Below are positions 6,840 through 15,409 of a stretch of DNA of 34,283 nt, piece by piece; the stretch's first letter is position 1, and each line of letters opens with the position of its first letter. The notes under the pieces are model-generated. The model did not search any database and was not told where the DNA came from. It worked only from the letters and a program-made list of their open reading frames with translations. The position numbers and the translations under genes are program-made. This DNA is from Kiritimatiellota bacterium (GTDB lineage Bacteria > Verrucomicrobiota > Kiritimatiellia > RFP12 > UBA1067), in assembly GCA_009778475.1 (NCBI GenBank), contig WRJS01000027.1, forward strand, positions 1 to 34,283. The letters run 5' to 3'.

Positions 6840-8287
6840 TGCGTCTCATCGCTAATGCGCTGTGGTTTCTGTCCATGCTTCCCGATTATTTCCGGTTTTG
6901 CGCGGCATTGCGTTTTCCGTACCCCGCACAAAAACGTATCGCCCGGAAACGGAAACCGACGATGGACGCGGACATCCTCCTGCTGGAACCGACCAGCGGC
7001 TCGACGGGCGGAACGAAGTGGATCCCGTACACACAACAGCTTCAACGCGAATTCCTCCGCGCCGTCAACCCGTGGATTGCCGCGCTGTATCTGCGCCATC
7101 CTTCGCTTTTCGTCAAGACGCACTATTGGTCCATCAGCCCCTACACGGAAGCGCGCCAGCCCGAGGGGGGCAAACGGCGCGGGTTTGCGGAGGACCGCGA
7201 TTATTTGAGCCCGCTGCAGAAAACGCTGACGCGGCATCTGTTCCCCGTCCCTGCCGCGCTGGCGAGCGTCCAAGACCCGCGCCAGCATTCTTTGCTGACA
7301 TTGCTCTACCTGCTTGACGCGCCGTCGCTGGGGCTTGTCTCCGTATGGCACCCGTCCGCCTTGCTGGCGTTGCTCGCGCTCGGGACAGAAGCGGCCGAGA
7401 CCCTCGCAGCAGCCCTGTCTGCGGGGCGCTGGCCAGACGGTCAACAACACCGCCCCAACCCCACGCGCGCGCAAAACGCCGAGGCGCACCTGAAGGCGCA
7501 AGACTATGCGGCGTTGTTCCCTTCGCTGAAGGTCATCAGCTGTTGGGACAGCGCCTTTGCGGCCGCAGACGCAGACCGCTTGCGGAAGATGTTCCCGAAG
7601 GTGGAAGTGCAAGGCAAGGGCCTGATTGCCACGGAGGGAATCGTCACCATACCGTGGCGGCAACGCCATGTCGCCGCCATCACGGCGCACACCCTCCACC
7701 TCGACCCCTACGACATGAAGACAGGGGAACGCGATCCGGCGCATCGTATCCCCGTTCACGCGGCGGAGGCGGGGAAAAATTACAGCGTCGTCCTGACCAC
7801 AGGAAACGGGTTCACGGATTATCCGCTGGGCGACATCGTGCGGTGCGTCGGGCATATCGCGCGGACGCCGTGCCTTGCATTCCAATTCCGGAGCGGCGGG
7901 GTCGTTGACCTCCACGGCGAGAAGCTCCATGCCGGGCACGTCGCGGACATCATCGCCCGCCTTGAGGCTACGCATGGCGCGTTCCGTTTCGCCATGCTCA
8001 TGCCGTGCGCCAGCCATAACGGATATGCGTTCGTCTGCCGGGAAGAGGACACCTGCACGGCGGAAGAACTCGAGGCTCTGCTGTGCGAGAGTTACCATTA
8101 CCGCCATGCCCGTAACCTGCGCCAGCTCGACCCCGTGCGTATCGTGAAGCATCCCGATGCCCTTGCCGCGTTTTGCGCCGTCAGGCGCTGCTCCCCTGCG
8201 GCGGTGAAAGTGCCGCATCTATACGTCCCTCGCGATGCCAGCGAATGGCGCGGGCTGGCAGAGGCGTATCTGTCATGCGAAAAGTAA
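6836..8287 (+). CDS. GH3-family acyl-adenylating enzyme (483 aa)
   Basis: The start at 6836 is the ATG in an ATGA overlap with the upstream gene; the TTG at 6821 is less likely. The phosphate-binding loop EPTSGSTGGTKWIPYT lies at residues 51-66. The adenylation core follows with GKGLIATEGIVTIP, and the C-terminal motif YSVVLTTGNGFTDYPLGDIVRC lies near residues 316-338. Together these are the signature of the GH3 (auxin-responsive promoter) family in the ANL superfamily. Plant GH3 enzymes adenylate carboxylic-acid hormones and join them to amino acids. Bacterial members sit in uncharacterised biosynthetic clusters. The N-terminus (ALWFLSMLPDYFRFCAAL) is hydrophobic and could contact a membrane or lipid substrate. 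The context of radical SAM plus two acyltransferase-like proteins suggests lipid or small-acid conjugation. Confidence 0.8.
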   Translation: MMRLIANALWFLSMLPDYFRFCAALRFPYPAQKRIARKRKPTMDADILLLEPTSGSTGGTKWIPYTQQLQREFLRAVNPWIAALYLRHPSLFVKTHYWSISPYTEARQPEGGKRRGFAEDRDYLSPLQKTLTRHLFPVPAALASVQDPRQHSLLTLLYLLDAPSLGLVSVWHPSALLALLALGTEAAETLAAALSAGRWPDGQQHRPNPTRAQNAEAHLKAQDYAALFPSLKVISCWDSAFAAADADRLRKMFPKVEVQGKGLIATEGIVTIPWRQRHVAAITAHTLHLDPYDMKTGERDPAHRIPVHAAEAGKNYSVVLTTGNGFTDYPLGDIVRCVGHIARTPCLAFQFRSGGVVDLHGEKLHAGHVADIIARLEATHGAFRFAMLMPCASHNGYAFVCREEDTCTAEELEALLCESYHYRHARNLRQLDPVRIVKHPDALAAFCAVRRCSPAAVKVPHLYVPRDASEWRGLAEAYLSCEK

Positions 8288-8312
8288 AAGCCCGCCTCGC
8301 GCTTGCGAAGGC

Positions 8313-8341
8313 TTGAACCGCGCACCGGGCTGTGGTATTTT
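8313..8341 (+). promoter_or_regulatory. Sigma70-like promoter of the glutamine synthetase gene
   Basis: TTGAAC (8313-8318), a 17-base spacer, then TATTTT (8336-8341), with TG two bases before the -10 box (extended -10). The predicted start is about 30 bases upstream of the ATG at 8378. Confidence 0.6.
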
Positions 8342-8377
8342 ATTTTCTTCATTTTTTTGGAAAGGCAAGGGTCGGAT

Positions 8378-9907
8378 ATGGATTTCACGGATGGCTATCA
8401 CGGTTTCAGCGCACGCTGCAAGGGCGAGCCGCTCACGATGCGTTCGCTCAACAAGGCACCCAGGGAGTGGACGAAGCAGGACATCATCGGGTTCATCAGC
8501 GACAACGGGATCAGGATGCTCAACTTCCGCTATGTGGGCGGGGACGGCCGCCTGAAGGCGCTCAACTTCGTCATCAGCGACGCGGCGCACCTAGAGCAGA
8601 TCCTCTCGCACGGCGAGCGCGTGGACGGCTCGAGCCTGTTCGCGTTCGTCGAGGCCGGGTCGAGCGACCTGTACGTCGTGCCGCGTTTCCGCACGGCGTT
8701 CGTGGACCCCTTCGCCGCGCTGCCGACGCTCTGCCTGCTGTGCTCCTATTACACGAAAGACGGCACGCCGCTGGAGAGCTCGCCGGAGTACATCCTGCGC
8801 AAGGCCGCGACCGCGTTCACGGACGTGACGGGCATGACGTTTCAGGCGATGGGCGAGCTGGAGTATTACGTCATCGGCGACTGCGGCGGCGGCGCATTCC
8901 CCGCCACCGACCAGAAGGGCTACCACGAGTCGTCGCCGTTCGCGAAGTTCGAGGATTTCCGCACGGAGGTCATGTACCTGCTGGCCAACGCGGGTTGCAT
9001 GGTGAAGTACGGCCACTCGGAGGTCGGCAACTTCACGCAGGGCGGCAAGGTCTATGAGCAGAACGAAATCGAGTTCCTCGTCACCGACGTGGAGGATGCC
9101 GCCAACCAGCTCATCATCGCCAAGTGGATCATCCGCAAGCTGGCCGCCCTGCGCGGGCTGGACGTCACCTTCGCGCCGAAGATCACCACGGGCAAGGCCG
9201 GCAGCGGCATGCACATCCACACCTGCATCATGAAGGACGGCATGAACGCCATGGTCACCGGCGGCAAGCTCAACGACACGGCCAAGGCCGCCATCGCCGG
9301 GTATATGCGGTGTGCGCCGTCGCTGACCGCGTTCGGGAACCGCAACCCCGTCTCGTACCTGCGCCTCGTGCCGCATCAGGAGGCCCCCACCACCGTCTGC
9401 TGGGGCGACCGCAACCGCTCTGTGCTGGTGCGCGTGCCGCTGGGATGGACGGCGGGCGTGGACATGGTCGCGTGCGAGAACCCCTTGGAGGCGCCCTCCC
9501 ATGCGGACGGCTCGCAGAAGCAGACCGTCGAGTTCCGCTGCCCCGACTGTTCGGCGGATGTCTATCTGCTGCTGGCGGGCCTCGCGGTCGCGGCCCGCAG
9601 CGGCTTCGAGATGCCGGACGCGCTGGAGGTCGCGCGCAAGACCTACGTTGACGTGAACATCTTCCGCGCCGAGCACAAGGACAGGGTCGCCGCGCTGGAC
9701 AGCCTGCCCGCGTCGTGTTGGGAGTCCGCCGAAATGCTCGACCGGCAGCGCGAGGTTTACGAGCGCCACGGCGTGTTCTCCCCCGGCATCATCGACGGCC
9801 TCATCCGCGAGCTCAAGCGCTTCGAAGACAAGGACATCCGCCAGGCCCTCGCCGACAGCCCCGACCAGATGATGGCCCTCGTGCGCCAGCACTACCACTG
9901 CGGTTAG
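8378..9907 (+). CDS. glnA: Glutamine synthetase family protein (509 aa)
   Basis: ATP-dependent ligation of ammonia to glutamate is the expected reaction. I chose the ATG at 8378 (AAGGG just upstream, promoter at 8313-8341). The family landmarks are present in order: N-terminal beta-grasp (GIRMLNFRYVGGDGRLKALNF), metal-binding GELEYY near residue 157, GSGMHIH near 275, NRNPVSYLRLVPHQEAP near 322, NRSVLVRVP, and EFRCPDCSADVYL near 385. The C-terminal adenylylation-loop tyrosine context of classic GSI-beta is not recognisable, and the segment between GELEYY and GSGMHIH differs from E. coli GlnA. This points to a divergent GSI group, where regulation by adenylylation is unlikely. A role as a gamma-glutamyl-amine ligase cannot be excluded. 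It has its own promoter, and murA follows behind another promoter. Confidence 0.85.
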   Translation: MDFTDGYHGFSARCKGEPLTMRSLNKAPREWTKQDIIGFISDNGIRMLNFRYVGGDGRLKALNFVISDAAHLEQILSHGERVDGSSLFAFVEAGSSDLYVVPRFRTAFVDPFAALPTLCLLCSYYTKDGTPLESSPEYILRKAATAFTDVTGMTFQAMGELEYYVIGDCGGGAFPATDQKGYHESSPFAKFEDFRTEVMYLLANAGCMVKYGHSEVGNFTQGGKVYEQNEIEFLVTDVEDAANQLIIAKWIIRKLAALRGLDVTFAPKITTGKAGSGMHIHTCIMKDGMNAMVTGGKLNDTAKAAIAGYMRCAPSLTAFGNRNPVSYLRLVPHQEAPTTVCWGDRNRSVLVRVPLGWTAGVDMVACENPLEAPSHADGSQKQTVEFRCPDCSADVYLLLAGLAVAARSGFEMPDALEVARKTYVDVNIFRAEHKDRVAALDSLPASCWESAEMLDRQREVYERHGVFSPGIIDGLIRELKRFEDKDIRQALADSPDQMMALVRQHYHCG

Positions 9908-9919
9908 GCACGATGCGCC

Positions 9920-9948
9920 TTGTGAGGGGGCGCGGTTTTTGCTATCCT
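9920..9948 (+). promoter_or_regulatory. Sigma70-like promoter of murA
   Basis: TTGTGA (9920-9925), a 17-base spacer, then TATCCT (9943-9948). The start would fall near 9955, leaving a leader of about 27 bases with CAGGGGGA ahead of the ATG at 9982. Confidence 0.6.
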
Positions 9949-9981
9949 AATGACTTAAACGATTTTCAGGGGGATTTGCTT

Positions 9982-11271
9982 ATGTCGAAGTTTATCATCC
10001 GGGGCAGAAAGCCGATCGGTGGCGTCCACCGCACGCCCGGGAACAAGAACGCCGCGCTGCCGATGCTGGCGGCGGCGCTGCTCACGCCGGAGCCGGTCAC
10101 GCTGCGGAACGTGCCGCTGATCTCAGATGTGCGCACGATGCTGGACCTGCTGGCGGACATGGGCGCGGAGGTGAAGCACAACCGCGACAAGCACGAGGTC
10201 ACCATCCACGCGAGGAAAATCCGCACGCACCTCAACCGCCACCTGTGCGGCAAGGTGCGCTCGTCCATCCTGTTCGCGGGGCCGCTGCTGGCGCGGTGCG
10301 GCGCGGCGAAGCTCTACCCGCCGGGGGGCGACGTCATCGGGCGGCGGCGGGTTGACACGCACCTCGACGGGCTTCGCGAGCTCGGCGCGGCCATCACCGC
10401 CGCCAGCGCCTACACGTTCAAAGCGCCCGAGGGGCTCAAAGGCGCTTCCATCCTGCTCGACGAGGCGAGCGTCACCGCCACGGAGAACATCATCATGGCC
10501 GCTGCGCTGGCGCAGGGCACGACCGTCCTCTACAACAGCGCGTGCGAGCCGCACGTCCAGAACCTCTGCGCGATGATCAACGCGATGGGCGGCAACATCA
10601 GCGGCATCGGCACGAACCGCCTCACCATCGAGGGCGTGAAGGAGCTGCACGGCACGGAGCAGCGCATCGGGCCGGACTACATCGACGCGGGCAGCTACAT
10701 GGTGGCCGCGCTCATCACGGGCGGCGACCTGACGATCGAGGATGTCGAGGCTGACGACCTGAGCGTGATGATTAAGCCGTTCAAGCGCTTCGGCGCGAAG
10801 TACCACTACGACGCGGCGGCCAAGACCCTGCGCCTGCCGCCGCGCCAGAAGCTGATAACCGAATATGACTTCGGCGACGCGATCCCCAAGATGGAGGACG
10901 GCCCGTGGCCCATGCTGCCCTCCGACCTGATGAGCGTGCTGATTGTCCTCGCCACGCAGGCGCGCGGGACGACGCTCTTCTTCGAGAAGATGTTCGAGAG
11001 CCGGATGTACTTCGTGGACTACCTCATCGGCATGGGCGCGCGCCTTGTGCCGTGCGACCCGCACCGCATCGTGGTCACGGGCCCTACGGCCCTGCACGGC
11101 TCGCGCGTCGCCAGCCCCGACATCCGCGCCGGCATGGCCCTGTTGATTGCCGCGCTGGGCGCGAAGGGCGAGACCGAAATCCTCAACGCCGACAGCATCG
11201 ACCGCGGCTATGAGTCGGTCGAGCATGAGCTGCGCCGCCTCGGGGCGAACATCGAGCGCGTGTCGGACTGA
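9982..11271 (+). CDS. murA: UDP-N-acetylglucosamine 1-carboxyvinyltransferase, Cys-to-Asp form (429 aa)
   Basis: This enzyme catalyses the first committed step of peptidoglycan synthesis, transferring enolpyruvate from PEP to UDP-GlcNAc in the cytoplasm. The start is ATG 9982 with AGGGGGA seven bases upstream. The N-terminal GNKNAALPMLAAALLT, ISDVRTM.DLLADMGAEV, KVRSSILFAGPLLAR, RVDTHLDGLRELGA, and C-terminal PDIRAGMALLIAALGAKGETEI and DRGYESVEHELRRLGA are all MurA hallmarks, and the length is normal. The catalytic loop reads PPGGDVIGRRRVD. The position of E. coli Cys115 is Asp117 here (codon GAC at 10330-10332). Natural Asp variants occur in chlamydiae, mycobacteria and Borrelia; they stay active and resist fosfomycin. 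Together with the amidase gene it indicates that the organism makes peptidoglycan. Confidence 0.92.
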   Translation: MSKFIIRGRKPIGGVHRTPGNKNAALPMLAAALLTPEPVTLRNVPLISDVRTMLDLLADMGAEVKHNRDKHEVTIHARKIRTHLNRHLCGKVRSSILFAGPLLARCGAAKLYPPGGDVIGRRRVDTHLDGLRELGAAITAASAYTFKAPEGLKGASILLDEASVTATENIIMAAALAQGTTVLYNSACEPHVQNLCAMINAMGGNISGIGTNRLTIEGVKELHGTEQRIGPDYIDAGSYMVAALITGGDLTIEDVEADDLSVMIKPFKRFGAKYHYDAAAKTLRLPPRQKLITEYDFGDAIPKMEDGPWPMLPSDLMSVLIVLATQARGTTLFFEKMFESRMYFVDYLIGMGARLVPCDPHRIVVTGPTALHGSRVASPDIRAGMALLIAALGAKGETEILNADSIDRGYESVEHELRRLGANIERVSD

Positions 11272-11382
11272 AAGGCGCACAGGCGCGGCACCCGACCCAA
11301 AAAGCCTCCCATCCCCTACGTTTTTTCATGGCGTTCACCATGCGGGATGTGGTAATGTATTCCAACAATGAAAAGGAGAATT

Positions 11383-13617
11383 ATGAAATTCAGAACGACG
11401 TTGACGATGGTGGCGTGCGCCCTCGCGGGGACGTGCGCGACGGCGCAGGATTCACTCAAACAGGCGCAGGACACGCTCGCGGTGATGACGCGGGTGGCGG
11501 ACTGGCAGCTCGCGAACCCTTCGAAGCACAACCCGCTGGACTGGACGCACGGCGCGCTCTATGCGGGCTATATGGCGCTGGGGGGGCTTGTGAAGGACAC
11601 GCGCTACCGCGACGCGGTCCTCGCCGTCGGCAAGGACGCGAAGTGGGATAACTGGCTGAAGTTCTACCACGCGGACGATTACTGCGTGGGGCAGTCTTAC
11701 GCGGAGCTTTACATGCTCTACCGCGACCCGGACTTCATCGCGCCGACGAAGGCGCAGTTCGACTTCATCCTGTCCAACCCCGCCGATGTCCATGTCGGCG
11801 AGATCCGCTACGGCCGCAGGTCCAGCGACGGCACCAAGGACAAGACCCCCATGCGCTGGTGGTGGTGCGACGCGCTCTTCATGGCCCCGCCTGTCTGGGC
11901 GAAGCTCTACGACATCACCGACGACGCCAAGTACCTCGACTTCATGATTCAGGAGTGGAAGGCCACCAGCGAGTTCCTTTACGACAAAGAGGAACACCTC
12001 TACTACCGCGACAAGAATTATTTCCCCGACCTGAAGAAGGAGGCCAACGGCAAAAAGATTTTCTGGGGCCGCGGCAACGGGTGGGTCATGGGCGGCCTCG
12101 TGCGCGTGCTGCAGGTCATGCCCGCCCACCACCCCGAACGCCCGTTCTTCGTCACGCAGTTCCAGCAGATGTGCCGCAAGATGATCGCCATCCAGCCCGC
12201 GGACGGCGCGTGGCGCGCCAGCCTCCTCGACCCCGACAGCTACCCCAACCCCGAGGCCAGCTCCACGGGCTTCATCACCTACGCGCTCGCATGGGGCATC
12301 AACCAAGGCCTGCTGACCAAGGAGGAGGCCGAGCCCGCCATGCGCCGCGCATGGGCGCAGCTCGTCTCCTTCGTCGCGGACGACGGCAAGCTCACGCACG
12401 TCCAGCCCATCGGCGCCGACCCCAAGACCTTCCCCCTCGACGCGACCGAGGTGTACGGCATCGGCGCGTTCCTCATGGCCGGCTCGGAGATCTACCGCAT
12501 GGATCTGCTCCGCGCACTCCCCCACGCCACCTTCACCGTCACGCACCGCGACGACGTTTTCTTCCCGCACTTCCCTGCCATTATCGACTGGGACGACGTG
12601 CTGGAGAAACTCCCCGGCGCAAAGCCCGAGACCATTGCCGTCATGGACGGCACGAGCGCGCGCTGGCTCACCACGCAGGTTGCAAAAGACCCCTTCGGTT
12701 TTGATGAGGATGACGACGACACCGCGCTCCTTTTCCAGACCGACCTCCATGTAGGGCAGACGCGCACGTTCATCGTCGTCTCCGGCGTGGACACCAACGC
12801 CCTGCCCCAGCCCGTCCGGCGCACGACCGCGCGGTTCGTACCGGAGCGCATGGACGACTTCGCATGGGAGAACGACCGCACCGCCTACCGCGCCTACGGC
12901 CCCGCGCTCTGGACCGTGGACGGCGCGAAGCCCGGCAAGCCCGCCGTCACCGGCAGCGGCATCGACGCATGGGGCAAGAACGACCGCCTCCCCGTCGTTG
13001 ACCGTATGTACAAGGAGAAGAACTACCACTCCCCCGACCTCGGCTACGGCATCGACTGCTACAAGGTCGGCACCGGCCCCGGGTGCGGCGGCCCCGCGAT
13101 CCTGCACGACGGCAAATACATCCAGCCCATCACCTTCGACAAATGGACCGTGCGTGAGACCGGCCCGATATGCGCCAGCTTCACGCTGGACTACGCCCCC
13201 GTTGACGTCGGCGGGAAACAGGTCGCCATCAGCCGCCATTTCGTCATCTTCCTCGGCATGGATTTCTATATGGTTCGTACTGTTAGCAACACACCGGGCA
13301 TCACCTTCACCTGCGGGGTGTCCCACCGCCCCGTTGACGCGGCATCCGTCGCGAAAGGGGAAGGCTGGATCGCCGTCTGGGAACCCGCCCAAGACAACCT
13401 GCCCTTCTTCAACGGCGTGGCGCTTATTGCTGGTCACAGTGAGGACGAACCCGTCATCCAAGGCGACGCCGCATGGATAACGCTGGACAAGCTTTTTGGC
13501 CTTGCCTTCGTGGGCAGCTGCTGGTCCGGCGGCAAAGACTACAAGACCGCCGCCGAATGGTTCGCCGCCGTCGAACGCTTCCGCAAACTGCTGGACACCA
13601 GCCCCGAAATCAAGTAG
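11383..13617 (+). CDS. Secreted GH105 unsaturated glucuronyl/galacturonyl hydrolase fused to DUF4861 (744 aa)
   Basis: ATG 11383 has AAGGAG just upstream. The ATG at 11368 would only add five residues and would hide that site. A signal peptide (MKFRTTLTMVACALAGTCATAQ) precedes an (alpha/alpha)6 GH105 domain, about residues 25-370. It shows KWDNWLKFYHADDYCVGQSYAELY, RWWWCDALFMAPPVW (the Asp matches the YteR/YesR general acid) and FWGRGNGWVMGGL. From about residue 375 to the end lies a DUF4861 domain (ERMDDFAWENDRTAYRAYGPALW, DLGYGIDCYKVGTGPGCGG, ISRHFVIFLGMDFYMVRTV). GH105 enzymes cleave the 4,5-unsaturated uronic acid that polysaccharide lyases leave at chain ends. DUF4861 often occurs in the same loci as a separate protein, and its function is not settled. 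No lyase gene is in the window. UxaC (30418) could use derived uronates. Confidence 0.85.
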   Translation: MKFRTTLTMVACALAGTCATAQDSLKQAQDTLAVMTRVADWQLANPSKHNPLDWTHGALYAGYMALGGLVKDTRYRDAVLAVGKDAKWDNWLKFYHADDYCVGQSYAELYMLYRDPDFIAPTKAQFDFILSNPADVHVGEIRYGRRSSDGTKDKTPMRWWWCDALFMAPPVWAKLYDITDDAKYLDFMIQEWKATSEFLYDKEEHLYYRDKNYFPDLKKEANGKKIFWGRGNGWVMGGLVRVLQVMPAHHPERPFFVTQFQQMCRKMIAIQPADGAWRASLLDPDSYPNPEASSTGFITYALAWGINQGLLTKEEAEPAMRRAWAQLVSFVADDGKLTHVQPIGADPKTFPLDATEVYGIGAFLMAGSEIYRMDLLRALPHATFTVTHRDDVFFPHFPAIIDWDDVLEKLPGAKPETIAVMDGTSARWLTTQVAKDPFGFDEDDDDTALLFQTDLHVGQTRTFIVVSGVDTNALPQPVRRTTARFVPERMDDFAWENDRTAYRAYGPALWTVDGAKPGKPAVTGSGIDAWGKNDRLPVVDRMYKEKNYHSPDLGYGIDCYKVGTGPGCGGPAILHDGKYIQPITFDKWTVRETGPICASFTLDYAPVDVGGKQVAISRHFVIFLGMDFYMVRTVSNTPGITFTCGVSHRPVDAASVAKGEGWIAVWEPAQDNLPFFNGVALIAGHSEDEPVIQGDAAWITLDKLFGLAFVGSCWSGGKDYKTAAEWFAAVERFRKLLDTSPEIK

Positions 13618-13682
13618 TTATAGTGTCCATTGTGGTTAAGGGAAATGGAGGATTTTTTTGACAGCGTTATTTTCGCGCAGGG

Positions 13683-13722
13683 GCAGGGGACCCCACTCGC
13701 GCGACGTGCGACGGGTGGGGCA
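13683..13722 (+). repeat. Copy of the interspersed palindromic repeat family
   Basis: This stretch aligns base for base with the centre of the palindrome at 31960-31998: GGGGACCCCA, then the core CGCGRCGTGYG, then TGGGG. About 30 of 39 positions match. The outer GGAGGGCGAG arms are missing or degraded. It lies between the GH105 gene and the gpmI promoter, in a gene-free gap of about 230 bases, and can fold into a stem around the core. Confidence 0.6.
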
Positions 13723-13787
13723 CACAAAGGCGCTGAGAATCGGCATTTCGCAGAATATTATTAAGCGTCTCAAAATTAAAGTTGTGC

Positions 13788-13816
13788 TTGTGGAGTGGCG
13801 GATAAAACGGTATGCT
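13788..13816 (+). promoter_or_regulatory. Sigma70-like promoter of gpmI
   Basis: TTGTGG (13788-13793), a 17-base spacer, then TATGCT (13811-13816). The predicted start near 13823 gives a leader of about 25-30 bases. Confidence 0.55.
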
Positions 13817-13852
13817 GATATGAATTCGTTATGAGAAAGGGAAGCAGTGAGC

Positions 13853-15409
13853 ATGAGACCGGTCGTTTTGATTATCCGTGACGGGTGGGGCATCAACCCG
13901 CGTGAGCAGGGCAATGCGGTGTTCGCCGCGCAGACGCCCACGATGGACAGGCTGAAGGCGCGTTACCCGTGGGCGAGGCTGGCGTGCAGTGGCGAGGCGG
14001 TGGGGCTGCCGGAGGGCTATCAGGGCTCGAGCGAGGTGGGGCATCTGAACATGGGCGCGGGGCGCGTGGTGGTTCAGGAACTCAAGCGCATCGACGACGG
14101 GCTCAGCACGGGCGAACTTTTCGCGTCGCCGAAGTGGGCGGCGCTGATCGCGAACTGGAAGGCGAACGGCAGCGCGTTGCATTTCATGGGGCTGTTGCAG
14201 GATGAGGGCGTTCACGCGCATCAGGAGCATCTGTTCAAACTCATGCGCCGCGCGCGGGGCGAGTTCGCGCAGGGGCGGATGGTCATCCACCCGTTCCTCG
14301 ACGGTCGCGACACGCCGCCGCGAAGCACGCTGGAGTACATTGCGCGTCTCCAGCAGGAGATGGCGGCGGTGGGCAACTGCGTCATCGGCACGGTGCAGGG
14401 GCGCTACTATGCGATGGACCGCTCGAAGAATTACGCGCTGACGGATGAGGCGTATGCGTGTCTCGTGGAGGCGAAGGGGCGCGCGGTGGCGGACGCGGTG
14501 ACGGCGGTGAAGGCGTCGTATGACAACGACCTCACGCCGGACAAGACGCCGATGGTGGACGAGTACATCCCGCCGTGCGTCATCGCGGGATATGACGGCA
14601 TGAAGGACGGCGACTCGGTGATGCACTTCAACTATCGGCAGGATCGCGCGATTCAGTTGACGCAGGCGTTCGTGTGCGACGACTACAAGGGTAGCCGCGC
14701 CGTGCGCCCGAAGGTGGCGTACCTCGGCTTCACGCGCTATTGGGACGAGTTCACGGAGTACCTGCTCGGCGCGATGGGCGGCGAGGGCGGTATGCCGAAC
14801 CTGCTGGGCGAGGTCATCTCCAAGGCGGGGCTGCGCCAGTTGCGTATCGCGGAGACGCAGAAGTTCCGCCACGTCACGAGTTTCTTCAACGGCAAGTCCA
14901 CGCAGCCCTACGCGGGCGAGGATCAGGTGGATGTGCCGGGGCGTTTCGACCCCGCCACGTTCGCGAGCCATCCCGAGATGGAGGCGGAGATCGTGACTGA
15001 CGAATTGCTGAAGCGGCTGGAGAACAACCCGTATGCGTTCGTGGCGGTCAACTTCGCGAACGGCGACATGGTTGGGCACACGGGCGACTTCGATGCGGCG
15101 CGGCGGGCGGTGGAGGTGGTGGATGCGAGCATCGGCAAACTGCTGCCGCGCCTGATGGAGCTCGACGCGCACGTGCTGATCACCGCCGACCACGGCAACT
15201 CCGAGCAGATGGTTGACTACACCACGGGCATGGTCAAGACGAGCCACACGCTCAACGACGTGGAGTGCGTGTATGTGGCGCGTGACGCGGCGGACGTGAA
15301 GCTCGCGCCCGCGGGCAAGTTGTGCGATGTCGCGCCCACGGTGCTGGCGCTGATGGGTCTGCCCATCCCCGCCGACATGACCGCGCAGAATCTAGTGAGT
15401 AGTGAGTAG
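13853..15409 (+). CDS. gpmI: 2,3-bisphosphoglycerate-independent phosphoglycerate mutase (518 aa)
   Basis: This glycolytic enzyme interconverts 3- and 2-phosphoglycerate with two Mn ions and a phosphoserine intermediate. The ATG at 13853 gives the usual family start PVVLIIRDGWG. A GTG six bases earlier (13847) has better spacing to the AAGGG site and cannot be ruled out. Motifs in order: Asp10, the catalytic Ser60 in GSSEVGHLNMGAGR, FMGLLQDEGVHAHQEH, DGRDTPP, AMDRS, FNYRQDRA, NFANGDMVGHTG, and ITADHGNSEQM. The length is normal. It has its own promoter. Its last bases overlap the next reading frame (amidase) by eight bases, so the two may be translated together. Confidence 0.93.
   Translation: MRPVVLIIRDGWGINPREQGNAVFAAQTPTMDRLKARYPWARLACSGEAVGLPEGYQGSSEVGHLNMGAGRVVVQELKRIDDGLSTGELFASPKWAALIANWKANGSALHFMGLLQDEGVHAHQEHLFKLMRRARGEFAQGRMVIHPFLDGRDTPPRSTLEYIARLQQEMAAVGNCVIGTVQGRYYAMDRSKNYALTDEAYACLVEAKGRAVADAVTAVKASYDNDLTPDKTPMVDEYIPPCVIAGYDGMKDGDSVMHFNYRQDRAIQLTQAFVCDDYKGSRAVRPKVAYLGFTRYWDEFTEYLLGAMGGEGGMPNLLGEVISKAGLRQLRIAETQKFRHVTSFFNGKSTQPYAGEDQVDVPGRFDPATFASHPEMEAEIVTDELLKRLENNPYAFVAVNFANGDMVGHTGDFDAARRAVEVVDASIGKLLPRLMELDAHVLITADHGNSEQMVDYTTGMVKTSHTLNDVECVYVARDAADVKLAPAGKLCDVAPTVLALMGLPIPADMTAQNLVSSE

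Noticed and set aside
6638..8218. 526-codon minus-strand frame opposite the GH3-family gene
   Set aside because: It mirrors a gene with clear family motifs, has Arg/Gly-rich shadow composition, no ribosome site and no recognisable domain. The long minus frames 8591-9898, 11452-13461, 13829-15247 and 21246-22484 were rejected for the same reason.
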